DNA of 20,221 nucleotides from JBBIRT01 sp037441725. Its GTDB lineage: Bacteria > Desulfobacterota > BSN033 > UBA1163. The notes beneath the pieces were generated by a model. It saw only the letters and a list, made by a program, of their open reading frames with translations. It was not told the DNA's origin and made no database searches. The translations under genes were made by a program, and so were the position numbers. Below, in pieces: positions 1 through 7,252 of the stretch (position 1 is its first letter; the number at the start of each line of letters is the position of its first letter). Location of the stretch: contig JBBIRT010000056.1 in the NCBI GenBank assembly GCA_037441725.1, positions 1 to 20,221 on the forward strand. The letters are read 5' to 3'.

Positions 1-529
1 CACTTCTCAGGATGATGAGGTCGTCCAATTCTGTATTGTCAAACTCTATTCTACCTTGGATGAGATCCTCAACAACAGTTTTTCCCTCATCCGGGGAAAA
101 GAAACGGATGGCATAAGGCCCCTCCATTGAGGAAGACGTTCGATGAAGACAGGTTCGATCATATTTAGGTTTGATCCCCGCCTTTAAGGCAGCGTTTCGC
201 TTTGCCTCTAACTCCTCGGGAGTGCAATAGCATCGGTAAGCCTTCCCTTCTCTTAAGAGCCTCTTGGCAGCCTCTTGATAGATTGAGATCCTCTGGGTCT
301 GGAAAAAAGGGCCTTCATCCCAATCCATTCCTAACCAGGTCATCGCATCTAAGATGACCTGGATCGACTCCTGGGTGGAACGGGCCACATCTGTATCTTC
401 AATCCGAAGGATAAAGGCCCCCTGGGCATGACGTGCCAAAAGCCAATTAAACAAAGCGGTCCGTGCCCCTCCAATATGGAGATCACCGGTTGGACTGGGT
501 GCAAATCGTGTCCTTACCTGGGCCATCAT
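1..529 (-). CDS. gltX: Glutamate--tRNA ligase, N-terminal part (cut by window edge)
   Basis: Charges tRNA-Glu with glutamate in the cytoplasm (class I synthetase). My translation of the reverse strand from 529 begins MMAQVRTRFAPSPTGDLH and continues IGGARTALFNW. This carries the class I HIGH-type motif near residues 17-20 and the GARTALFN stretch typical of GltX. Later blocks such as LRIEDTD, CYCTPEELE and LDDLIILRS fit the family. About 176 codons are visible; the rest, including the KMSKS loop and anticodon-binding domain, lies beyond the left edge. Two tandem ATG codons occur at 529 and 526. I chose 529 because a GAGG lies 8 bases upstream of it; 526 is equally acceptable by homology. The gene lies 84 bases downstream of alaS with a terminator-like hairpin between them. 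Non-discriminating charging of tRNA-Gln cannot be judged from this fragment. Confidence 0.95.
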   Translation of the reverse strand, partial: MMAQVRTRFAPSPTGDLHIGGARTALFNWLLARHAQGAFILRIEDTDVARSTQESIQVILDAMTWLGMDWDEGPFFQTQRISIYQEAAKRLLREGKAYRCYCTPEELEAKRNAALKAGIKPKYDRTCLHRTSSSMEGPYAIRFFSPDEGKTVVEDLIQGRIEFDNTELDDLIILRS

Positions 530-550
530 TCGATAAACCTCATTCCATAT

Positions 551-592
551 AAAAAATCCCCCTTGCCTCTCCTGGGTAAGAGAGGTAGGGGG
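551..592 (-). terminator. Rho-independent-terminator-like hairpin between alaS and gltX
   Basis: On the minus strand GGGGG-TA-GGAGAG-type arms pair: 592-580 with 571-558, about 12 base pairs with a small internal bulge and an 8-base loop. The downstream arm is followed by A and then six Ts (556-551). The structure begins 22 bases after the alaS stop codon and ends about 21 bases before the gltX start. It therefore either ends alaS transcripts partially or acts as a leader structure for gltX. No separate gltX promoter fits in the remaining 21 bases. It could also be a copy of a dispersed palindromic repeat. Confidence 0.65.
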
Positions 593-613
593 TCGAATTC
601 TCTAAATAAAAGT

Positions 614-3238
614 TTATATAAGATCCTCGATGGCTTTAAGTGCCTCATCCAATTTCTCTGAGTGACTCCCCCCTGCTTGGGCAAAGTCTGGGCGTCCCCC
701 TCCTGTCCCTTTAACATAAAGGGCTATCTTCTTAATCAACTCATTTGCATTGTAACGAGAAACAAGATCCGAAGTCACTCCCATGATCAAAGAGACCTTA
801 TTTTGGCTCTCCCCTCCAAGAAGAATGACCCCTGAGCCAAGCTCTCTCTTTAATTGGTCGACAAACTCTCTCATTCGTCTGATATCCTTACCATTCACTC
901 GAGCTGAAAGGACTTTCACCCCTCTTATCTCCTTCATAAGGGATAGAAGATGGGTTAGCTCCTGATGGGAGGTTTTATCGCGATAGGAGAGGATCTCTTT
1001 TTCTAACTCTCTCTGTCTTTCAAGTAATTTTTCAATCTTCATCGAGAGGTCACCAGGAACAGTCTTTAAAGAGGTGGCAATTTTCCAAAGCTCCTTTTCC
1101 TCCTCTTTAATGAATCGGTAAGCCCCTTCACCGGTTAAAGCCTCAATCCTTCGGATTCCTGCCGCCACCCCTGACTCGCTGACAATTTTAAAAAGACCAA
1201 TATCCCCTGTTCTTGAGGTATGGGTTCCTCCACAGAGTTCACGACTGAACTCTGAAATCATGACGACCCTCACAAGCTCCCCATACCTTTCTCCAAAAAG
1301 CGCCATGGCCCCTGTTTGGAGGGCATCCTCCATCGCCATGATTTTCGTCTCTACCTTTAAGTTTTCTCGAATTTTCTGGTTGACCAGTTCCTCAACCTGC
1401 TCCAGCTCTTCCCTCTTCATCGGAGCGAAATGGGTAAAGTCAAACCTCAATCGGTCAGGAGAGACCAAAGACCCTGCTTGGTGGACATGATTTCCTAAAA
1501 CCTCTCTCAGAACTGCTTGAAGGAGATGGGTTGCCGTATGGTTGAGGGCGATGGACCTGCGTCGGACTTGATCCACTTGGAGAACGGCTCCGACCCCTTG
1601 TCTCACCCTCCCCCGTTTCACCCTCCCTTGATGAATGATCAACTCTTCAAAGGGTTTGATGGTATTTGCCACCTCAAAAGAAAATTCCTCATGGAAGATC
1701 ACCCCTCGGTCCCCCACCTGGCCTCCTGCTTCTCCATAGAAAGGGGTCCTTTCGGTAATCAGTTCAATCTCTTCCCCTTCCATTGCAGAGGAAACAATTT
1801 CATCATTTCTAATCAATCTCAGGATTTTTGATTCAGAGTGAATCTCTTCGTATCCTGAAAAGATGGTCTTCACCCCTTCATGGGTAAGCCGACGATAGAC
1901 CTCTTTGACCCTTCCTTCACCGATCCCCAAGCTTGCTTGTTTGCTTTTCTGTCTCTGCTCTTCCATTTGAGCCCTAAACCTTGCTTCATCAAGTACCATT
2001 CCCTTCTCTTGGAGAATCTCCGCAGTAAGGTCGAGGGGGAATCCAAAGGTGTCATAGAGGCGAAAAGCCACTTCTCCGGAGAGTGTCCTCTCTTTCTCCC
2101 TTTCAAGCCTCTCCAACTCTTCTTGGAGTATTTTTAACCCTGCATCCAGGGTCTCAGTGAAACGTTCTTCTTCATTCTGGATGACCTTTATGACAAAGGC
2201 CTCGGTTTCTCTCAGTTCAGGATAGGCCTCTTTCATCAAACTCACCACCTTGGAAGAGATTCGATAAAGAAATGGACGATCCATTCCAAGGAGCTTCCCA
2301 TGACGCATGGCCCTTCTCATGATTCGGCGTAGGACATATCCTCTCCCTTCATTGGAAGGCAGAACTCCATCGCTGATCAGAAAGGTAGCGGCTCGGCTGT
2401 GGTCAGCAATCACCCGAAGGGAGATATCTGTCTGAGGATGAATTCCATAAGGAACATGACTGATCGATTCGATCTCCTTAAAAAGAGGCTGGAAAAGATC
2501 GGTTTGGTAGTTACTCTTCACGCCCTGAAGGATGGCAGAAATCCTCTCTAATCCCATTCCTGTATCGATGCTTGGTTTGGCAAGAGGCTCAAGTTTTCCT
2601 TCCGTATTTCGATTAAATTGCATAAAGACAAGGTTCCAGAGCTCCAGATATCGATCACAATCACATCCTACTGTGCAATCAGGACGGCCACATCCCACCC
2701 CTTCCCCTTGGTCAATCACAATCTCAGAACAGGGACCACAGGGGCCTGTGTCTCCCATGGCCCAGAAATTATCCTTCTCTCCTAAACGAACAATTCGGTC
2801 TTTTGAAATGCCGATCCTCCTCCAAAGATGAAAGGCCTCATCGTCGTCTAAGTAGACGGTGACCCAGATCCTATCGACTGGTAATCCAAATTGATGGATG
2901 AGCAGATCCCATCCCATTTCAATGGCTTCTTTTTTAAAGTAATCCCCAAAGGAGAAATTTCCTAACATTTCAAAGAAGGTGTGGTGGCGTGCTGTCTTTC
3001 CAACCATCTCAAGATCATTGTGTTTCCCGCCTGCACGAACGCATTTCTGGGATGAGACAGCACGACGATACTCTCTCACCTCTTCATTCAAGAAGACCCC
3101 TTTGAATTGAACCATTCCGGCATTGGTGAAAAGCAAGGTGGGATCGTTTTTGGGGATCAATGAGGAGCTTCGAACGACTCGATGTTCCCTCTCCTCAAAA
3201 TACTTGAGAAAGGCCCTTCGAATCTCATCCGAGGTCAT
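614..3238 (-). CDS. alaS: Alanine--tRNA ligase
   Basis: Class II synthetase that attaches alanine to tRNA-Ala and edits Ser/Gly mischarging; cytoplasmic. At 874 residues it matches the usual bacterial length (E. coli about 876). Visible blocks: the N-terminal catalytic core with RAGGKHNDLEMVGKTARHHT and TFFEMLGNFSFGDYFKKEA; a cysteine-rich segment CGRPDCTVGCDCDRYLELW; the editing-domain zinc motif HTATHLLQ with the later partner CGGTHTSRTGDIG; and the C-terminal glycine-rich C-Ala domain ending GGGRPDFAQAGGSHS. The ATG start overlaps the TGA of the upstream PilT-like gene by 4 bases (ATGA), so translation is probably coupled. It is the fourth gene of the thpR-recA-pilT-alaS run and is followed by a hairpin and gltX. 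No T-box or other leader is visible. The call is secure. Confidence 0.98.
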   Translation of the reverse strand: MTSDEIRRAFLKYFEEREHRVVRSSSLIPKNDPTLLFTNAGMVQFKGVFLNEEVREYRRAVSSQKCVRAGGKHNDLEMVGKTARHHTFFEMLGNFSFGDYFKKEAIEMGWDLLIHQFGLPVDRIWVTVYLDDDEAFHLWRRIGISKDRIVRLGEKDNFWAMGDTGPCGPCSEIVIDQGEGVGCGRPDCTVGCDCDRYLELWNLVFMQFNRNTEGKLEPLAKPSIDTGMGLERISAILQGVKSNYQTDLFQPLFKEIESISHVPYGIHPQTDISLRVIADHSRAATFLISDGVLPSNEGRGYVLRRIMRRAMRHGKLLGMDRPFLYRISSKVVSLMKEAYPELRETEAFVIKVIQNEEERFTETLDAGLKILQEELERLEREKERTLSGEVAFRLYDTFGFPLDLTAEILQEKGMVLDEARFRAQMEEQRQKSKQASLGIGEGRVKEVYRRLTHEGVKTIFSGYEEIHSESKILRLIRNDEIVSSAMEGEEIELITERTPFYGEAGGQVGDRGVIFHEEFSFEVANTIKPFEELIIHQGRVKRGRVRQGVGAVLQVDQVRRRSIALNHTATHLLQAVLREVLGNHVHQAGSLVSPDRLRFDFTHFAPMKREELEQVEELVNQKIRENLKVETKIMAMEDALQTGAMALFGERYGELVRVVMISEFSRELCGGTHTSRTGDIGLFKIVSESGVAAGIRRIEALTGEGAYRFIKEEEKELWKIATSLKTVPGDLSMKIEKLLERQRELEKEILSYRDKTSHQELTHLLSLMKEIRGVKVLSARVNGKDIRRMREFVDQLKRELGSGVILLGGESQNKVSLIMGVTSDLVSRYNANELIKKIALYVKGTGGGRPDFAQAGGSHSEKLDEALKAIEDLI

Positions 3239-4458
3239 GGTTTCAAATTCGTCCCCCTTCGATGATCGATCTTGGTCTCGATGGGCCTGGCAACTTTCAA
3301 CTTCTTCTCTTCAACCCTCTCCTTCTCTTTGACCATTTCCTTCTCTTTCTCTAAGGTCTCAAAGTCCTCCCATCCGGCATCACTTGCAGCCAGGATTCCC
3401 TTCACCCGAAGGGCAAAATCATCTGGATTGGTGCAGTGTTTGAGGGCCTCATCATAGGTCACCAATCCCTCCTTCATGAGGTACATTAAGGATTGATCAA
3501 AGGATTGCATCCCATAAGTAGTGACCCCTCTGGCAATGGCATCATTGATTTCATTTGTCTTATCCTTCTCAATGATGCATTCTCTCACCCTTGCGGTTGA
3601 GACAAGGACTTCAACTGCAGGGACTCTCCCCATCCCATCTGCCCTTGGGACCAATCTCTGAGAGATCACCCCTTTTAAAACCCCAGCCAGTTGGAGCCGA
3701 ACCTGTTTTTGATGGTAAGGAGGAAAGACCGAGATGATTCTTGTGATGGTCTCTGTAGCATTCAAGGTATGAAGGGTGGACATCACCAGATGCCCGGTCT
3801 CTGCAGCGGTCAGGGCGGTCTCAATCGTCTCAAAATCCCTCATCTCACCCACTAAAATGACGTCTGGATCTTGGCGAAGGGCTACTCTTAGGGCACTTGA
3901 AAACGTACTGGTATCCGAACCAATCTCCCTTTGATCCACAATCGATTTCTTATCCTCATGGACAAATTCAATAGGGTCTTCGATCGTGATGATGTGACAA
4001 TTCCTTTCATTGTTGATAATATCAATCATGGAAGCTAAGGTAGTGGACTTTCCACTTCCTGTCGTTCCAGTCACAAGGATAAGGCCCCTCTGCTCAAGGG
4101 CGATATTCCGAAGTACCGGAGGGAGATGGAGCTCTTCTAACCCCTTAATCTGATAAGGAACGATTCGGAGAGCAATTCTGAGCTTTCCCCTTTGCTGAAA
4201 GACATTGACCCGAAACCGTCCAAGGCCATAGACCTCATAACCCATGTCCACCTCTCGATTCTTAATAAAACGCTCCTTTTGCCAGTCATTCATTAAACCA
4301 AAGGCCATTTTGGATAGGTCATTATGATCGAAAGGTTTCAATTTATTCCAGGGTCTTAAGGTCCCATTGACCCTGAAAATGGGGGGAGCCCCCTCCTTAA
4401 TATGAACATCAGAGGCTTCCTGAGATAAAGCCTCTAATAGAATCTGATTTAAATCCAT
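3235..4458 (-). CDS. PilT/PilU-like type IV pilus retraction ATPase
   Basis: Hexameric secretion-type ATPase of the PilT family, which powers pilus retraction, twitching and DNA uptake from the cytoplasmic face of the inner membrane. At 407 residues it has an N-terminal PAS-like domain (about 1-110), Walker A GTTGSGKST at 131-139, an Asp box IITIEDPIEFVHEDKKS, Walker B around DPDVILVGEMRD, and the His box TGHLVMSTLHTLNATE. The AIRNLIRE motif of canonical PilT is replaced by VRECIIEKDKTNEI, and the C-terminal domain has YGMQSFDQSL, both of which lean towards PilU or accessory PilT paralogues. The last 40 residues are a highly charged, K/E-rich tail, possibly coiled coil, beyond the usual PilT end. 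Its start has a strong SD (GGAGGGAGAGG). It lies 105 bases after recA and overlaps alaS by 4 bases. Whether it is PilT proper or PilU is unsettled; no other pilus genes are in the window. Confidence 0.9.
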   Translation of the reverse strand: MDLNQILLEALSQEASDVHIKEGAPPIFRVNGTLRPWNKLKPFDHNDLSKMAFGLMNDWQKERFIKNREVDMGYEVYGLGRFRVNVFQQRGKLRIALRIVPYQIKGLEELHLPPVLRNIALEQRGLILVTGTTGSGKSTTLASMIDIINNERNCHIITIEDPIEFVHEDKKSIVDQREIGSDTSTFSSALRVALRQDPDVILVGEMRDFETIETALTAAETGHLVMSTLHTLNATETITRIISVFPPYHQKQVRLQLAGVLKGVISQRLVPRADGMGRVPAVEVLVSTARVRECIIEKDKTNEINDAIARGVTTYGMQSFDQSLMYLMKEGLVTYDEALKHCTNPDDFALRVKGILAASDAGWEDFETLEKEKEMVKEKERVEEKKLKVARPIETKIDHRRGTNLKP

Positions 4459-4480
4459 CTTCCTCTCCCTCCCTGTTTTT

Positions 4481-4565
4481 AACCTAATTGAAGCAAATCT
4501 CCTAATGATTCAGAGAGTATTTCTACTTTTCTCCAATGGGATCGGAAGTCGCTTCGATTAGGGTT
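4481..4565. repeat. Long-loop inverted repeat between recA and the PilT-like gene
   Basis: AACCTAATTGAAGC at 4481-4494 is mirrored by GCTTCGATTAGGGTT at 4551-4565, with one mismatch and one bulged base, around a 56-base loop. It fills most of the 105-base recA-pilT gap and touches the recA stop codon. There is no T-run on the minus strand after it, so it is not a standard terminator. It could be an mRNA-stabilising or processing stem, or chance. Confidence 0.35.
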
Positions 4566-5607
4566 AATCGACAGATCCTGCCTTTGCAATTCGAAAATTC
4601 TCAAGAATCGCTTTTTCCATCTGTTCCAAAACTCTTGGATTCTCTTTTAGAAACTGTTTTGCATTCTCTCTCCCTTGTCCAATGCGTTGTCCCTCATAGG
4701 CATACCAGGTCCCACTCTTCTCAACAAGATTCTTCTCCACAGCCAGATCGAGAACATCTCCTTCTTTGGAGATCCCTTCCCCATGGATCAGGTCGAATTC
4801 GACCTCTTTGAATGGGGGAGCAACCTTATTCTTGACCACGCGGACCTTGGTCCGACTACCAATCACCTCTTGGCCTTGCTTGATTGAAGCGATCCTTCGG
4901 ATATCGAGTCGAACAGAGGAGTAGAATTTAAGGGCATTGCCTCCTGTGGTTGTCTCTGGATTTCCAAACATCACTCCAATCTTCATCCGAATTTGATTAA
5001 CAAAAATCACGATCGTATTTGACTTGCTTATGGTCGCTGTCAACTTCCTCAGGGCCTGGGACATTAGCCTGGCCTGAAGACCCATGTGGGCATCTCCCAT
5101 CTCCCCTTCGATTTCTGCCTTGGGAACCAATGCGGCTACAGAATCGATTACAATTACATCCACAGCACCACTACGAACCAGAATCTCTGCAATCTCAAGG
5201 GCTTGTTCTCCTGTATCGGGTTGGGAAATGAGAAGATCATCAATCCTCACACCCAATTTCTTTGCATATTGAACGTCTAAGGCATGTTCTGCATCGATAA
5301 AGGCAGCAATGCCTCCCTTCTTTTGGGCCTCTGCAATCACATGGAGGGCTAAGGTTGTTTTCCCAGAGGCCTCTGGACCAAAAATCTCCACAACCCTTCC
5401 CTTTGGTAATCCTCCAACACCTAAGGCAAGATCTAAGGAAATGGATCCTGTAGAGATGGTGGGAATCTCGCCAGGCATCGCCTCTTCGCCCAATTTCATT
5501 ATGGCGCCTTTCCCATATTGTCTTTCAATCTGGGTGACGGCCAATTCGACAGCCTTTCCCTTACTCGCATCCACCTTTGCCTCTGCCTTCGTTTCAGATT
5601 TCGTCAT
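4564..5607 (-). CDS. recA: DNA recombinase RecA
   Basis: ATP-dependent recombinase that forms filaments on single-stranded DNA, performs strand exchange and stimulates LexA self-cleavage. The 347-residue product has the normal length. Seen in sequence: QIERQYGKGAIMKLG near the N-terminus, Walker A GPEASGKTT at 77-85, the EHALD block, Walker B-region VIVIDSVAALVPKAE, MSQALRKLT, the L2-region FGNPETTTGGNALKFYSSVR, and a short C-terminal domain. The N-terminus carries about 15 extra Lys/Glu/Ala residues. A very strong SD (GGGGAGGGGG) precedes the ATG. The gene follows thpR by 32 bases and probably shares the promoter upstream of thpR. No recX follows it, unlike many bacteria; a PilT-like gene occupies that position. 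Confidence 0.98.
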   Translation of the reverse strand: MTKSETKAEAKVDASKGKAVELAVTQIERQYGKGAIMKLGEEAMPGEIPTISTGSISLDLALGVGGLPKGRVVEIFGPEASGKTTLALHVIAEAQKKGGIAAFIDAEHALDVQYAKKLGVRIDDLLISQPDTGEQALEIAEILVRSGAVDVIVIDSVAALVPKAEIEGEMGDAHMGLQARLMSQALRKLTATISKSNTIVIFVNQIRMKIGVMFGNPETTTGGNALKFYSSVRLDIRRIASIKQGQEVIGSRTKVRVVKNKVAPPFKEVEFDLIHGEGISKEGDVLDLAVEKNLVEKSGTWYAYEGQRIGQGRENAKQFLKENPRVLEQMEKAILENFRIAKAGSVD

Positions 5608-5639
5608 GAGATCCCCCTCCCCAATATAGCAGGGGCAAA

Positions 5640-6203
5640 TTAACCCCCCAACATTAATTCCCTGAGTGGTGTGTAAATGGGTCCAGATGGCTTTAAATCA
5701 CTTTTAAATAATATCATCCTCTCTGCTTGAAATGATCCAAACTCCATCTCCTTATACTTCTCTAATCTTCTTGTCAACTCTTCCTTTCCTCGGCTCGATT
5801 TCATTCTCCCAAGGGTCAGATGGGGATGGAAAGGACGATCTTCGCGTTGAAATCCAATTTTTTCCAATTGGATCTCGATCGCCTCCTGGAGAGTGAAAAG
5901 TAATTTTTCCTTATCGACCACCCCTATCCAGATCACCCTCGGGTTCCTAAGGTTGGGGAAAGCCCCCACTCCTCTCACCTCAAGAGAAAATGGAGTGGTA
6001 TTTTGAATCAATTCAGTAATCGATTTCGAGATGGAATCAATCTTTGGTTCTTCAATATTACCAAAGAATTTCAAAGTGAGGTGGATCTTTTCAGGACTCA
6101 TCCACCTGATCTCGGCCAGGGTTGATTTTAAGTCTTTCTGAACCTCCTCAATCTTCTTTATGATTGGATCAGTTAGTTCAATTGCGAGAAATGATCGGTA
6201 CAA
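5640..6203 (-). CDS. thpR: RNA 2',3'-cyclic phosphodiesterase (2H phosphoesterase)
   Basis: Member of the 2H/LigT phosphoesterase family, which opens 2',3'-cyclic phosphates at RNA ends and was first seen as a 2'-5' RNA ligase activity. At 187 residues it has the normal length. It carries both signature HxTx motifs: HLTL at 41-44 and HLTL at 128-131, the latter within FHPHLTLGR. The start codon is TTG, preceded directly by an in-frame TGA, so no longer form exists. AAAAGGG 6-7 bases upstream serves as the SD, and the resulting N-terminus, YRSFLAIEL, matches the family. It is the first gene of the thpR-recA-pilT-alaS run, an arrangement (thpR next to recA) familiar from several bacterial groups. 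Physiological substrate unknown. Confidence 0.93.
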   Translation of the reverse strand: MYRSFLAIELTDPIIKKIEEVQKDLKSTLAEIRWMSPEKIHLTLKFFGNIEEPKIDSISKSITELIQNTTPFSLEVRGVGAFPNLRNPRVIWIGVVDKEKLLFTLQEAIEIQLEKIGFQREDRPFHPHLTLGRMKSSRGKEELTRRLEKYKEMEFGSFQAERMILFKSDLKPSGPIYTPLRELMLGG

Positions 6204-6246
6204 TCAAAAACCCTTTTAAAATCTAACCAACTACCCTTTAAACACG

Positions 6247-6301
6247 CAAAATGAGATAGGATGTTTCATTTTGATGTTAACATAACTATTAAAAAAGTCA
6301 A
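6247..6301 (-). promoter_or_regulatory. Sigma-70 promoter with operator-like dyad upstream of thpR-recA
   Basis: On the minus strand a -35 TTGACT (6301-6296) and a -10 TAACAT (6279-6274) are separated by 16 bases, giving a start site near 6267 and a leader of about 64 bases before the thpR TTG. A perfect 8-bp inverted repeat, CAAAATGA (6247-6254) and TCATTTTG (6266-6273), spaced by 11, covers the start site. A second perfect palindrome, ATGTTAACAT (6274-6283), covers the -10. Either could bind a repressor. An SOS repressor is an obvious guess because recA lies downstream, but the motif is not a LexA box I can name. Confidence 0.5.
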
Positions 6302-6396
6302 TGAAAAAACTTGCTTGTTGCCTCATCCATCAATGGAGATAAGCATCCATCCAGAAGAGATAGCAGAAAAAAATGGTTCGATGAATAATATCTCTT

Positions 6397-6419
6397 CCTG
6401 CCTGCTGCAAGCAGGGAGG
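6397..6419. other. GC-rich hairpin in the livF-thpR intergenic region
   Basis: CCTGCCTGC (6397-6405) pairs with GCAGGGAGG (6411-6419) around a TGCAA loop, nine positions with one G-G mismatch. It lies about 65 bases beyond the livF stop codon and could end the liv transcript, although no T-run follows it on the minus strand. The rest of 6204-6483 holds only the thpR promoter. No gene-like ORF with an SD is seen there. Confidence 0.35.
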
Positions 6420-6483
6420 CGACTAAATTTAGGAAGACAAGAAATAGATAAAAGGATGGTGGATAGGGTGGAAAAAAATAATT

Positions 6484-7234
6484 CTACAATCCAAAATAAG
6501 CGGACTTCACATCTGGGTTTTCCATTAAATCATGGGACTTCCCTTCCAAAACAGCCCCCCCATTTTCAAGGATATAACCATAATGGACTATCGGTAGGAT
6601 TGGACGAGCGTATTGCTCAGAAATAAGAATGGTGATTCGGGTTTGTTGATTGATGTCTCGGATGGCCCGTGCAAGCATCACTTCCATTAATGGGCTCAGT
6701 CCAAGGAGGGGTTCATCCAAAAGGAGTAATTTGGGTTGGGCCATCAATGCCCTTCCGATTGCAAGCATCTGTTGTTCTCCTCCACTGAGAAAACCTCCCT
6801 CTCGCCTCTTTAGATTTTTTAATGCTGGAAAGATCGTAAAGACATATTCAAGGGTNNNNNNNNNNGGCCTGAGCCTTTGTGGCTAAATTACCTCCTATTT
6901 TCAAATTCTCCAGTGTGCTGCTTTCAGGGAAGATCCTCCTTCTTTCAGGGCAGAGGATGATTCCTCTTCTGGCCCTTTCGCTGGGTTTCATGAAAGTAAT
7001 ATCCATCCCTTCGAAGGTGATACTTCCAAGGATGGTAATCCTTTCCCCTCCCTTCATCTCTTCCTTCTTTTTAACATCCAATATGATACCGGAGATGGTG
7101 TACATGAGTGTGGATTTTCCAGCGCTGTTGGCACCGAATATGCCTGTCACTTTTTCAGCCAGGCATTTCATATTGATATTATTAATCGCAATGGCATTTT
7201 CATAGAAAACCATGAGCTTGATAATTTCCAGCAC
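6484..7234 (-). CDS. livF: HAAT-family ABC transporter ATPase LivF (interrupted by assembly gap)
   Basis: Second cytoplasmic ATPase subunit of a LIV-type importer. The upstream part (7234-6866, 123 codons) has Walker A GANSAGKST at 34-42, with S in place of the usual G at the fourth position, and ENLKIGG. The downstream part (6855-6484) reads TLEYVFTIFPALKNLKRREG, then FLSGGEQQMLAIGRALM (ABC signature), LLLLDEPLLGLSP (Walker B) and ISEQ, which replaces the H-loop as is usual in LivF. Ten Ns at 6856-6865 separate the halves. Both halves are open and collinear with LivF, but ten bases would shift frame, so the N length is a placeholder; probably only a few codons are missing. The start is a GTG with GGAAGGGAT upstream, 18 bases after the CoA-ligase gene. 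It is the last gene of the livKHMG-ligase-livF operon. I regard it as intact in the organism. Confidence 0.88.
6856..6865. other. Assembly gap (10 Ns) inside livF
   Basis: A run of exactly ten N bases. The coding frame on each side is open and matches consecutive parts of LivF, but the frames do not agree across ten bases, so true gap length is probably not 10. Confidence 0.99.
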
Positions 7235-7252
7235 TTCCTTATCCCTTCCGGA

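Noticed and set aside
6261..6626. 121-residue plus-strand ORF between thpR and livF
   Set aside because: Half of it is antisense to the secure livF gene and the rest overlaps the thpR promoter; no SD or family resemblance.
6856..6865. livF as a frameshifted pseudogene
   Set aside because: The break coincides exactly with a run of Ns, so the apparent frame change is an assembly artefact until the gap is closed.
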